Shown one piece after another: positions 42,801 through 54,978 of a stretch of DNA of 64,000 bases. The notes under the pieces are model-generated. The model was given only the letters and a program-made list of their open reading frames with translations. It made no database searches and was not told the origin of the DNA. Each line of letters starts with the position of its first letter. Position 1 is the first letter of the stretch. The DNA is from Trichoplax adhaerens (taxonomy: Eukaryota > Placozoa > Uniplacotomia > Trichoplacea > Trichoplacidae). Location of the stretch: NCBI RefSeq assembly GCF_000150275.1, contig NW_002060945.1:5260123-5324122 (forward strand), given 5' to 3'. Made by a program: the position numbers and the translations under genes.

Positions 42801-44475
42801 CTGGCAGTGGAATGTTTTGTTACTACTCTTTAGCACATTGATATCGATAGGATAATTTGTATCCAGATATATTGTAGTATTGGTAACATCTTCGGCTATG
42901 TTTTCATATGAACATCGATAGCAGTTTGATGATCTAGCATAGATAGAGAAGGATGTTGAAGGAGAATAAATAAGCAACTGTGCCACATTAAGAGTAGAAT
43001 AGAAAGTAGCTCCAAATATTTGCAGTTGTGGGAGGGTTGTAGTCATCATAGATGGTCTTATTGCGTTTGGAAATTCTACAAGCTGGAAGTAGTGTAAATT
43101 AATTTCATTTGTTTGGAGAATAGGAAGAATGGAAAGGACTGCTGTAGAGGCAGAAATGGACAGATTGGTCAGGTTAGTTTTCTTTCCATAAAGAGTTGTC
43201 GTTACATTCCAAATTGTATTAGCTATTAGGCCACATGTAAAATTGAAAAGAGCAATGTTATGATAACAATCATAGCAGTAAGAAGAATATTCACTATCAA
43301 TAACTTTGCTTGATACCCTTCAGCCGTATAATTCTTGATTTGCTATTGGCACTCATTATCAGATCATGGACAATGTTCTCTCCATTAAATATATTAATAG
43401 AAGCATTAGCAGGTGCATGGTTTACTATGACAATATCGCAAACTAGAGAAATTGTAAAACGATTAAGATCAGAATAATTGTAGTGAATTCGTTATTTAAC
43501 ATTCTGCTAATTCTATTTAATTACTGCAATATACCGTAATCAATACTTTAGTATCTGTATTAAAAGGAATTAATGTGGTTGCATTACAAACAACAGTACT
43601 TCATGTACTACGTAGTACAGTATTAGTGGCAACAAGTGATTTATATACAGTAGTCCAAATGCTTGTGTATAGCGTCATTTTGTTTCTAAACTGATCACAT
43701 TAACCCTTCGTAATGCAAGTACTCAAATGTTAACTGCATCGCAGTTATTGAATATAATTATCAAAGTAATTTAAAGTAGTCCTTGTCAGCATGGTATACA
43801 ATTACTGTAGTAGCAATGGTTATGTACTGGTTAGTAATTGTAGCACAGTCATTGAATTTCAGATCATTCATTATCAAAATAACCTCAAATAGTTTCTGCT
43901 AGCACCATATCTAATTACTGCATATAGTGGCAATGATGGTTAAACAATTTCTAAAAAAGTCATATTACATGAATATTAGTTAGAACTATAGATACAGCGT
44001 AATGATATACGGTATATCTGTTTACGGTATATGACATAAGCGTACTAATTCGATAATACTGCATAATACTAGTCATGAATATGTAGATTATTTTGTACAA
44101 AATAATTCTTGCTAGCATGGCAACTGGATACAGTGCAATGATCTATCATCTACAGTATTTCATTATACACTGTATCTATGACTATAACTAACATGCATAT
44201 ATACTGTATATATATATATATATATATATTAAAAGTATTTAGATAGGGTTTAATATTCTATCGGATTGCATTTCTGATTCATTAACGCCACTAGTGTTCC
44301 AACTGCTTAATATCTCCTGTAAGCTATTGCACATCGACTGTACAAATTGCTTGTGTACGATGTTGCACTTACCTCTCTGTGATCTTTCGCTGATTAATAA
44401 TACGATCGTTATTATCACTATAAGAATCATACATAAAGATGAATAAAAGCCTTTGAAGGTAGCTAGATGATGCAT
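39898..44475 (-). CDS. HGSNAT: HGSNAT homologue (heparan-alpha-glucosaminide N-acetyltransferase)
   Basis: Well-supported minus-strand exons: 42281-42556, 42072-42140, 41423-41789, 41162-41271, 40916-41042, 40728-40802, 40363-40478, 40138-40250, 39898-40070; phases agree. They encode the multi-pass part with [11 protein letters not shown], then [17 protein letters not shown], whose His corresponds to the active-site histidine (His269) of human HGSNAT. GPGG...[25 protein letters not shown] and [13 protein letters not shown] follow. HGSNAT moves acetyl from cytosolic acetyl-CoA onto terminal gl​ucosamine of heparan sulfate in the lysosome. Upstream, about 42798-43312 encodes a luminal domain with two Cys-x-x-Cys groups. 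Further pieces at about 43318-43450 and 43548-43610, and a signal-peptide-like first exon at 44373-44475, are likely but their junctions are unresolved: the 42798 and 42556 edges do not match in phase, and the frame changes at about 43315. The gene shares a 447-base divergent promoter with the convertase. Confidence 0.88.
43741..44130. repeat. Degenerate tandem repeats in the HGSNAT 5' region
   Basis: Two to three diverged copies are visible from about 43750, 43855 and 44095. They share TTATCAAA(G/A)TAA, GT(C/T)(C/A)-CAGCA-GGTATAC/CTAGCA words, and ATTACTG-AT-GTGGCAATG-GGTTA endings, with a period near 110 bases. They lie between the predicted first exon and the next coding piece. They could be decayed copies of the repeated luminal module or plain intronic repeats. 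Confidence 0.35.
44195..44230. repeat. TA microsatellite beside the HGSNAT first exon
   Basis: A long TA run, broken once by ACTG, lies about 140 bases past the predicted donor of the first HGSNAT exon on the minus strand. It is probably length-variable. Confidence 0.8.
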
Positions 44476-44922
44476 TTTGAGTTGGTTTGTTGATATTCAT
44501 TTAATCCATTTTGATTCATTTTGGAGCTGTGGCAGTTGACAGCGTGGAAAGGAATTTGTATGATACTGAAGCCATACAGGCATCCAGTACAGTACACTCT
44601 ACTGTACTGTACACTGTGCACTGTACACTGTACAGTACAGTACTGTACTGTAAACTTATAGTACAGTGTACAGTACTAAGTCTACTGTACTGTACAGTAC
44701 TGTACAGTACTGTAGAATTACGTCAAACCACTAAGTGCTGTACTGTACTGTACAGTACAGTACATGGTGGTTTGACACTGGGTATGACTCATTCATGTAC
44801 AGTATAGACAGTATAGTGTACTGTATAACTGTCATTGGCGGTGTTGTACGTAGTACGTCAGTACCAGTGTTATCGGCAATATTCAGTCAATTAAGCTTTG
44901 AGAAGAGAGAAGATTGCTTGCC
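44476..44922. promoter_or_regulatory. Head-to-head HGSNAT/PCSK promoter filled with GTACTGTACAGTAC array
   Basis: Only 447 bases separate the two start codons (44475 on minus, 44923 on plus). Bases 44583-44850 are dominated by alternating TACTGTAC and GTACAGTAC words. These include long self-complementary stretches at 44586-44660 and 44681-44712, and a third at 44737-44764. The array starts about 110 bases from one ATG and ends about 70 from the other, so it must overlap both promoters or 5' untranslated regions. Divergent start codons and the array are direct observations; shared regulation is inferred. Confidence 0.65.
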
Positions 44923-47900
44923 ATGATGGCTGAACAACTGGTCAAGATATTGCTGTTATTTTTAACTTTAATTCACATAGTACGGCAGGAAAGCACTGAA
45001 CATTATACCAATACTTGGGTTATTCATGTACCTGGTGGATTAACCAATGCTAAATTGGTTGCTACTACACATGCAAGTACAATTCTTCATCAGGTTAGTA
45101 AGGTAGTCATGAAAGTGGACCAAATCGACTTGTAATGAAATCATTCAAATCAGTGAGAAAAATTCCTGTCATAGAGACGAAAGCAGGGATACAGAGGATA
45201 GAATGAATCTACTCCTTATTTCTCTCGTTTGCTATAGAATAAAAACGACTACGCTCTTGATTCGTAGTTGAGAGGGAAAGAGAGTTGATAAAATGCGCTC
45301 ATATAGCAGCTTATTCATTTTCATGGCTGCTACGTAGTAGCTGTATACAGTAGTAGCAACTCCAATTGTTTTTCTGTCAGTTTACAGTAGAATTTGGGGG
45401 GCATACACAGACATGTTAATATAGTCAATGCTCAATATCAAGATCCAAAGTCACGCTCTCTATGATATTTTCTTACAAAGTGGACAATATAAAATATTCT
45501 ATTGGTTATAGCATCATTGAATCGATATTTTACAATATCAATGACCACCTATGTTAGTAGTATCAACAATCAAAATGGGTGTTGATCTCAATGGTTAGTC
45601 AGTACTGTACTAAGTACCTTCTAAAATTGTAGGGTGGTCACTAGTTATCACAGTCTTAACCATGGTCTTGACATTTTTCACATTTTGCTGTTATGCCATA
45701 GAGTACGCGTATTTATCAACGAAGCTAATTGTTGAAAGGATCAGAGCGCTTTGAAACGATTAGATATTTTTCGCTGTCAAGTTCATTTATTTTCTTTTTC
45801 CTATATAGTCTCTGTTGCAGCTAACTTGGCTTCCTTAAGGATATTTTTCAATGCTCTATGTTTCACTTCCCTTCACGATGACTTCATTTTCCGACAGTAT
45901 ACTGCGAGTTGACTTCAGTCGATCGAAATAGTGTATTAACTTTGTGTCTTCTTAAAGTTATTTCTCGCATTTTTACTACTTTTAAATTTGGAAAACAATT
46001 TAGTAACTCTACAGTTACATCACAATCCCAGTTTCAATCTTTTTCTCATATCATGGGTACTTAATGCTGCTCAAAGGGTATCATGATGCGTTATGATGAA
46101 ATTTTTTATTGATTTTTCCAATGTGTTATTAGGTTGGAAGTTTAGAAGATCATTATTTAATACGCCATGCTGGTACGCCGCATCGTTCCAAAAGAAGTAA
46201 TTCTTATAAAAGCTGGAATTTAAGGCTTGATACAAGGGTTAGTTTTTTCTAATTATGATAAACTAAACCAAAACACAGTTGGCGATATCAATTTTCAATT
46301 TGTTAATTCTTGGTATTCATGGTACAATTTGTCACGATATAGTCTGACCGTATTGATAGATTTCCAAAATTCACAGAATTGAGGTAGAAGCTACTTGCTA
46401 TGTACAGTATTTGCAATGCCTATCCGTATACTACAGTACAGTATCCTCATAAATTCATGCTACATAAAGGATACGTATATCGTCATGAAACTTTCAGATT
46501 TTGTGTCTACGTGATTTGTATTTCAATCAGTTAACTACTACTTCAAAATGTTAGTTGACTTACAGTATATTTCTTATAATTATAATTAATGTCAACATTT
46601 CTAAGAAACTGTAATAGTATTGTGGTCTAGCTCATTGATTTATTAATAAATAATTGAATGCGAGTTACCTCCAAATACATCAAAAAGAATACAAGTGATT
46701 GAAGTTCGACAGAAAAAAATTTGTAGTGATAAAGAGTTATAATCAAATTCTCTCATTGTAAATATATCCGCAACTAGTACGGTTCGATCCTATTATTGAA
46801 TTGTTCTACTATAGAATCTACGATTAAGAGCTGTAGTTGTAGTCGGTACAAAGTGATCACTTGATAGTTTACCACCAATATCATCATACATGATAACAAA
46901 AAATTCATTAGTCCTGCATCATATCGTTCAACGAGTATTAAAATTTTCGTATATCAAGTTTAATTCAACGACTAATGTCAATCCTATAAATAGCTAGGTT
47001 TTCCATCCTTGCAACAATTTTATGGCTCAACTTAAATCTCCATACCTACTCAGAGTAAAATTTGCTTATATACAATTGTTGTTTATCCACCAGGTATTAT
47101 ATGTCGAACAGCAAATATCCAAGTTACGAATCAAAAGATCATTTCCTAATTTTAATGATCCACTATGGCCAAAGCAGTGGTATTTGGTACGTCTTTAAAG
47201 TCTCTGTTGCTAGTATAGGATCAATTATATAATACATTAATAATGTTAGATAAAAATTTTATCAATAAAACGTAATGTAGCTAGTCCCAAGAATATTAAT
47301 TAATTAAGGGGTGCAACGGGATTATATTTTACTCATCACCATGCTAATATTATGCATAATGATATAAATAATAACAAACTAATTAAATTAATTTATGTCG
47401 TATACGTACAAATTTGTAAAAATTAGGAAAATACAGGTCAAGCTAGTGGACCGCCGCATTTAGATCATAATATTATTCCTGCCTGGAAAAGTGGAGCTAC
47501 CGGCATAGGAATTGTTGTTTCAATTCTTGATGACGGTAAATAAGATATGAATTTCACTAACTTTTCAATATTTTTACTACCTATTTTTAGAAGACGATAT
47601 TATGCTAGATTTAAAGTTTTTTAATTACTTTCTTCACTTTCGATTATTATATAACATCTGCAGCTTCTTTAATTAATAATGGAGAGCAAGTACTAAAATG
47701 TAAATAAACAATATCCTTTTATCCAACATTATAGGGTTATATTATGAACATCCTGATCTACGAAGGAACTACGTAGGTTGCATGCATCGTGCAGATGAAA
47801 TAAAAGAATGCACTCAAATGCTGCAAAGAGTTTATGATCATTTATATAATATTATTGTTACTTACCCTGTTCTTCTTGCCAGGATCCTGAAGCTAGTTTT

Positions 47901-50900
47901 GACATAAATGGAAACGATCATGATCCAACTCCTAGAAAAACTGGGAACGACGAAAACAGGTTAAACGTTAAAGTCTGATTAAGCGTACATGTGTTTTGGT
48001 GTATGTGTCAACCTATATTGGAAATTAAATAAAATTAAGTTGTCATCACTGTTTAGAGAAAATGAAGCGCGCCACTATTCTAGTTTATGTTGGACCTATT
48101 TTTTAATTGAATTAATTAATCCGTAGACATGGCACCAGATGTGCAGGAGAAGTCGCCGCAATAGCTAATAACTCTATCTGTACAGTAGGAGCTGCATACA
48201 ACGCTAAGATAGGAGGTCTTTTCGAATTTTAATAAAATACTTTGTCTTGATATGATAATAAATTTTCCATTTCTAACTGCAGGAATTAGAATGCTCGATG
48301 GAGATGTTACTGATGCAGTAGAAGCTACATCTCTTAGTTGGAAACCGCAACATATCGATATATATAGTTCTAGTTGGGGTCCAGAAGACGATGGTAGGAA
48401 TATTGATGGTCCTGGGCCATTAGCGAAGAAAGCTTTTATAGATGGTGTTAATAAAGGTCGTCATGGACTCGGTTCTATATTTGTGTGGGCATCTGGAAAT
48501 GGTGGATCTGTCCATGATAATTGTAATTGTGACGGATATGTAATTAGTATTTATACCATTAGCATTTCTGCAGCTACTGATACTGGCAATGTACCATGGT
48601 ACACTGAAAGTTGTTCCTCTATCTTGGCTACTACTTTTAGCAGTGGTAATAACGGTCAAAATAAAATTATTACTGACGATCTGCACGACAGATGCACAGA
48701 GTCACACACTGGCACTTCTGCCGCTGCTCCTCTAGCTGCCGGTATGTTTGCTTTAGCATTAGAGGCAAATCCTAGACTGACCTGGAGAGATTTGCAGCAT
48801 ATAGTTGTCATCACATCAAAGCCTGATAAACTCCATACGGACGACTGGACGATCAATGGAGTTGGTCGTAAAATTAGTAACTGGTTCGGTTATGGATTAT
48901 TAGATGCAGCTGCATTAGTTAGTACTGCGCGGAATTGGAAAACAGTCCCTATACAAAGAAGTAAAAGCTTTAAATTTAAGACGAAAAAGAAGTAAGAATT
49001 GTAATATACTATTACAAGTCCTATATAAATGCTGCATTTATGTACTATAAAATATGTACTGATAAATGTTATGATTAAATCTTAAATCTTTGATAGTTAC
49101 ATTCCACCCAATGGCAGGCTTATCGTATCTATTAATGTTGAGAAATCCGAAGCCATTGTAAATTATTTAGAACATGTTCAAGCTGTAATATCACTATCTC
49201 ATAATCAGCGTGGTCTTATTACCATTCAGTTAATCTCTCCGGCAGGCACAAAATCGGTTTTGTTTGATAGGCGCCAACAAGATACATCCAGGGCTGGATT
49301 TAAAAACTGGCCTCTTATGACTACTCATTTCTGGGGAGAAAAGTCCGCTGGTAATTGGACATTAATTATTATAAATAAAGATTCTAACTCGGGAAAGTTG
49401 AAGGGTTGGAAGTTAGTTCTGTTTGGTACTACATCGAAGCCACATGATTTGTATTATAGTTCATGTAATCCGGAATGTGAGAGATCGTCTGGTTGTAATG
49501 GACCTGGAGCAGCAGATTGCAGAATTTGTCGGCATTTTCAAGCAGCAGATGGTCGATGCGTAAAAAATTGCTCAAATGGACAATACGGAAATTTAGAGAC
49601 TAAGGCTTGTATAAATTGTCCATATGGCTGCGATGTATGTAATAATGATTCTTGTATCACTTGTAAGCCAAATTTTGCTAACTCGAATGGATCATGTGTT
49701 AGTTCATGCCCTGAAAGCACTTACCAGCATTCTTTTAATGGCAATACCAAATGTTTAAAGTGCTCTAGTAATTGTGCAGCTTGTGCCAATGAAACTTATT
49801 GTATTTCTTGCCCTGGCACTGCATACGAGTATAGAGGAAGTTGCATTCAGCAATGTCCACAAGGTACTTATTCGAACTATGTATATGGAATCAGAACGTG
49901 TACCTCTTGCAAGCATAACTGTTTAGATTGTTATGGAAATGAAGCTGGTTCTTGTCGAGTTTGCCAGAAAGGATATCAACTAGTAGTGGATCGGTCTAAG
50001 TGCACAAAATCCTGTCCAGTAGGATATTATAATGCTATATCTGGTGAGCAAAACATTTGCCTAGCATGTCATCATCGATGTACATCATGTTTGTCAGCAG
50101 CATCGAGTGGTTGTAAATCTTGTAGTCATGGATTTCATTTATACAATGGGTCTTGTACAGACAAATGTCCAGATGGCACATATACTGATAAATTTACTGG
50201 AGAATGTTTTCCTTGCTTTAATACGTGCACTACTTGTAATGCTGGTAAAAGCAAGAGCTGCTTATCTTGTAAATCAAATCTTTATTTACAAAACGGAGAA
50301 TGTGTAAGCAACTGTTTTAAAGGTTATTATCAAGATGATAATTTGATGAGATGTCGTCGTTGTCATCATAGCTGTGCCAGTTGTAATGGACCATCGAGTA
50401 ATTCTTGTACTTCTTGTAAGTTATCTCAGTCATTCCTACATAATAATTCATGCTTAATGGAATGTCCAGTTGGCCATTACTCGGATATAACCATGAAAGC
50501 TTGCAATCCTTGTAGTAGTCATTGCTACCACTGTGTTAATTCATCAGTTTGCTTATCTTGTAATAAAAACTTTATTCTTCATCATCAAAAATGCGCCAAG
50601 TCCTGCCCATCAGGCTATATATTAAAAGAAAGAACCTGCAATCCTTGTCACCCGACCTGTTCCAATTGTAGTGATGATGATATTGCTTCGTGCTCAGGTT
50701 GTAAATCACACACTCACTTCCTTCATCAGGGAATATGCACAAAATCTTGTCTGTTTGGTTATTTTGGCGATACAATTACGCAACAGTGCCAACCTTGCCA
50801 TTCTTCGTGCGCATCATGCTTTGGAGAAGGTAATAGCAGTTGTTTACTTTGCCCATTAGGGAGATTTCTTCAACATGGATCTTGTGTAACAACTTGCAAT

Positions 50901-53567
50901 AACGGATTTCCTGGTAAAAATGGTACTTGCTCAAGTTGTGAGGGAGTGGGATGTAGAGAGTGTCTTCCTAATGATCCTAACCAATGTCTTACTTGTTTAG
51001 ATAATTACTTCAATCATAAATTTAATTGCGTCCGAGAATGTCCAGTAGGTACTTACACGAATGCAACGGCTGGTCAATGTTTAATTTGTCACGATTCCTG
51101 TAACACATGCAGTGGTAAACATATAGAAAATTGTACAGATTGCAAGCCTGGATGGTTTATGCATGCGGGAAAGTGTGTTTCTTACTGTCCATCTGGCTCC
51201 TATGCAAATGGCAATGCTTGTTCAAAATGTAGCCATGGTTGCAAGCTTTGTATCAGTCAGAATACCTGCTTAGAATGTGAATCGTCATTGGTAAAGTTTA
51301 ACGGTTCGTGCTTGAAAGACTGTCCAAGCAATTCTTATGCCACGGATGAAAATACGGAATGTCAATTGTGTCATAAAGGTTGTGAAACATGTAAAATTGT
51401 TAACAGAGAGAGTCAATGTTTAAGCTGTATTAATCAATATTTGATATTGAAAGCTGGAAAATGCTTACCAAATGGTAATTGCAGTGGTAATATGTATTTT
51501 AATGGAAGCAACTGCAGTAAATGCCACAGTGACTGTGAAGCATGCTTCGACGATGATAGAATCTCCTGCCTTAGATGTCGTGAAGATAAGTATCTAAATC
51601 CAGTTTCAGCAATTTGTGAACAATATTGTCCGTTAGGATACTTTGCCGATAATGCCACAAGGAGATGTCAGCAATGCCATTATTCATGTTTATCGTGTTC
51701 GAATGCTTCTGTTTGTACTCAATGTCGTCCTGGTTTCTATAATAGTAGTGGCAATTGCATTACGAAATGTGCCTCTGGTGAATACTTTAATAATAAGACT
51801 GCGAGCTGTCAGCTATGTGGTAATAATTGCAAGGAGTGTAATATAAATAGTAAAACTTGTATAACGTGTAAGTCAGGAAATTACAAGTACGATGGAATAT
51901 GCTTGTCTGCTTGTCCTACACAAACCTATGCCAGCAATGGAAATTGTAAAGCGTGCCCTTCTGGATGCTTAGAATGTAAAGCTGATATGACTTGCACTAA
52001 GTGCAAGAATAACTATAAACTATCACAATCCGCGTGTGTACTTTCTTTACCGAATGGCTGTAAAAACTCTAGTTGTTTAGTTTGTAAAGTTGCCAATTGC
52101 TCACGTTGTTCACCGTCGGATTCCACTATTTGTAATATTTGCATTAAGCCTTTTATATTACATCAGGGAAGTTGTATAAAACAATGTCCTGATGGCACTT
52201 ATTTTGATCATGTTAAAAAGAACTGTTTTGATTGTAATGATAGTTGTAGTAGTTGTGTTGGCCCGAAAGAAACAGATTGTGTAAAGTGCTCAAGCGCTAA
52301 ACCATATTTATTACACTATAAATGTCTGAGTAAATGTCCAGCCAATTACTACATCGATAATGCTAATGCTAAGTGTCGTCAATGTCATTTCTCATGTAAA
52401 AGTTGTAGCGGTGGTAGCATGAATGATTGTATTATATGTTCAGATGGATTTCATTACTTGAAATCTGAGAAGCAATGTGTTAACAAATGTCCGGATTTAT
52501 CATATTATCGTAAAAATGAAACTGATTGCGGATCGTGTTATAGTGGTTGCGCTAGTTGCTATGGGAATGAAAAAGACAAGTGCATATCTTGTATCTCTCC
52601 AATGGTAAATTTCAACTTTGAATGTATGGAGAAGTGCCCTCTCGGCAGCTATAACGATAGCGGTATCTGCCGTAAGTGTCATCCGTCATGTGGTTCATGT
52701 ACTGGTCCTCACTTGAATCAGTGTACAAGTTGTAGTACTGGTTTATTCTTAAAGAATGGCGAATGTCATGGTACTTGTCCTTCTGGCTACTACGAGGATA
52801 TGAAATCATTAAAATGCTTACCATGCAATCCATCATGTAAGACATGTGTAAGTGACTCTGCTCAGTGCTTAACTTGTAATCATGGTATGGTTTTACAGAA
52901 TTCGAAGTGTTTGCGCAACTGTAGCAGCGGATATTATCATACTGATGGTGGATGTCGTCCATGTCATACTTCTTGTTTGAGCTGTAAAGGATTTACAGCT
53001 AGCGATTGCTTATCGTGTAGCAAAGGCTGGGAATTATTACCTCATGGTATTTGTGAACCCGTGTGTCCGTCGGGTCAGTATTATGATATCGGTCTTAAAT
53101 CATGTGGCAACTGCCACAGCAGCTGTGCTACTTGTAGCAGTAAACAATCAGCTTCTTGTCTATCATGTTTAAAAGGTCGTTTATTAGACAAACAATCCTC
53201 AAGATGTTATCCATGTTGCAAAATAGATTCTGATTCTCAGTGCTGCAATTGTAGTGCTTCCTTAAAAGTATGCGTATTATTATCAGACACTGGAAACAAC
53301 ATTGTTACAACGCCATCGCTTGTTACAGTTACACATCATGACTTTGGCAATACCTTCAAGGAGGAAAAGCCTGTACAACTAATTCTGATTTCTGGCGCTA
53401 TTAGTTTGCTATTATTTGGAGTAGTTGTAATAATCCGTTGTAGAAGAAATATTTTTGGCCACCGTGGTTATAAAAAATTGACTCCATCTGGATATGATCA
53501 TACGACCATATCGTCTACTCGTACAGCTTATCCAGACTACGATAACGATGAAATCAACCAAGTATAG
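44923..53567 (+). CDS. PCSK5/PCSK6: PCSK5/PCSK6-type proprotein convertase with 26 Cys-rich repeats and a transmembrane anchor, 9 exons
   Basis: Exons: 44923-45093, 46133-46237, 47094-47186, 47427-47535, 47735-47772, 47883-47959, 48127-48215, 48283-48991, 49097-53567. Phases agree and give 1953 residues. A signal peptide (1 to about 23) is followed by a prodomain with an internal R-S-K-R (75-78) and the primary cleavage site R-I-K-R (104-107). The subtilisin/kexin domain has Asp158 (LDDG), His199 (HGTRC), oxyanion Asn300 (ASGNGG) and Ser373 (HTGTSAAAP). A P domain is followed by 26 furin-like CxxC repeats, about 48 residues each, all in the last exon. A transmembrane helix near 1892-1910 precedes a 43-residue tail with Y-K-K-L and an acidic end ([12 protein letters not shown]). 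The enzyme should cleave secreted precursors at basic sites in the trans-Golgi or at the cell surface, as membrane-bound PC5/6B does. A second ATG at 44926 is in frame. Introns 1 and 2 are about 1 kb each and look empty. Confidence 0.96.
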
Positions 53568-54978
53568 TTAATAGATTTTATTTATATGATTTAGAATGTT
53601 ATATGAATTCTCGCTATCTACGAAACTAGATATTCTAAAGATAACTAAATTCAGCTAATGATTTATAAAACAACTAAAACTTTAATTTTTATGCAATATG
53701 TGGATGTATGAGTATACTGTATAAAGGGTATATAGTAGTTCATTTTTTATTTTATAAAGGTAATTGCAAACTTCTTTCCTTCAATGTCTACGAGTATACA
53801 GCAATACATCATTTGATGCGATTATTTATAAAATGCGACTCAACGTCGAAGGTTAAAATTTTAAGATACTACGTTTTGTTGTAATGACCGATAACAATTT
53901 ATCGATAAATTTCGAAAGAAATATTCATATACTGTTAAATATATATTGCTCAAAAATACTTTAGGATAAAATATTGGCTACGTAAGGGAACAGATGTTTA
54001 ACTATGTGCTGGTCTAAAACCTTGACATTCATAGCATATCCTTATGATAATAAGCATTATTTTCGGGATGACTCAATATAAATAATTTTCTTTATGGATC
54101 AATAATTCTCACTGTAGATTAATTAATTCCGTTTTTTGTATTAGAGATCTTTATACTGTATCAGTATCGCAATTTGATAAACAATTTTTGATGAGATATA
54201 CGTATCGATTACTTTAGCTGAATGAATAATAAAGTCAAGCTACATGAGGCTACTTTGAAAATGACTTAACTATTGCAAATCCGATCTTTTTTATCCAATG
54301 GCTATCGCCTACGAATTAATAAGTATTCCAATCAAACTAGAGATCTAACTGTTTCGGACGAATGTATCATAAGATAAATATCATGTAATGCTTAAAACCA
54401 TTTTGAAACAGACTTATCTAAAAAAGCGAATACGCGACAGTTTATTAATTTTACTTCATCAAAATTTTTTGTAGCGATAGTAGTTGTAGTATGTGAAAGC
54501 TAAATCATTTTAAATCTGAAAATTGCTTTGATCTTCGATATCATAACATATAAACAAAATTTTGACAGACAGTATAATCAGTCAATACTCAATAGTACAA
54601 ACAAATCTTACATAAATATTTAGCAAACTGTATAAAAATAATTATAAACAGTAACAAATGTTTTACTACGGTACACGGCAGTTTATACGTATACGAGCAT
54701 TGTAATAATTTAGTTTGTAGTACAATCTCCCAAGTTACCGTAAATAAATCTTTTCTATGCTTTGATTAAATAATAAATTTTATATTTTGATACTTTATTA
54801 TAGACGACAATAACAGCACCCAAACAAACAACAGCGTTTGTTATCTATATATAATACACAAAAATAGTATTTTCAATTTTTATGCTGGCTACCTTAAAAC
54901 AAAAATTTTTATCCAAAAACTGTATCATAGCGGTAGTGAAATTAAACCATCGTAGTGCAAAGATGTAGGTATTATGTA
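53568..54978. other. Convergent 3' spacer between PCSK and IPO11
   Basis: About 1.4 kb, strongly AT-rich, with no conserved coding sequence on either strand. It presumably holds the 3' ends of both convergent genes. A TATACTGTATAAAGGGTATA-like word cluster at about 53711-53735 is the only notable motif. Confidence 0.45.

Noticed and set aside
46770-46800. GGTTCGATCC word resembling a tRNA B box
   Set aside because: No matching A box or cloverleaf could be built around it; it lies in a PCSK intron and is likely chance.
50572-52962. Several open frames antisense or out of frame inside the last PCSK exon
   Set aside because: They are shadows of the Cys-rich repeats in the coding frame.
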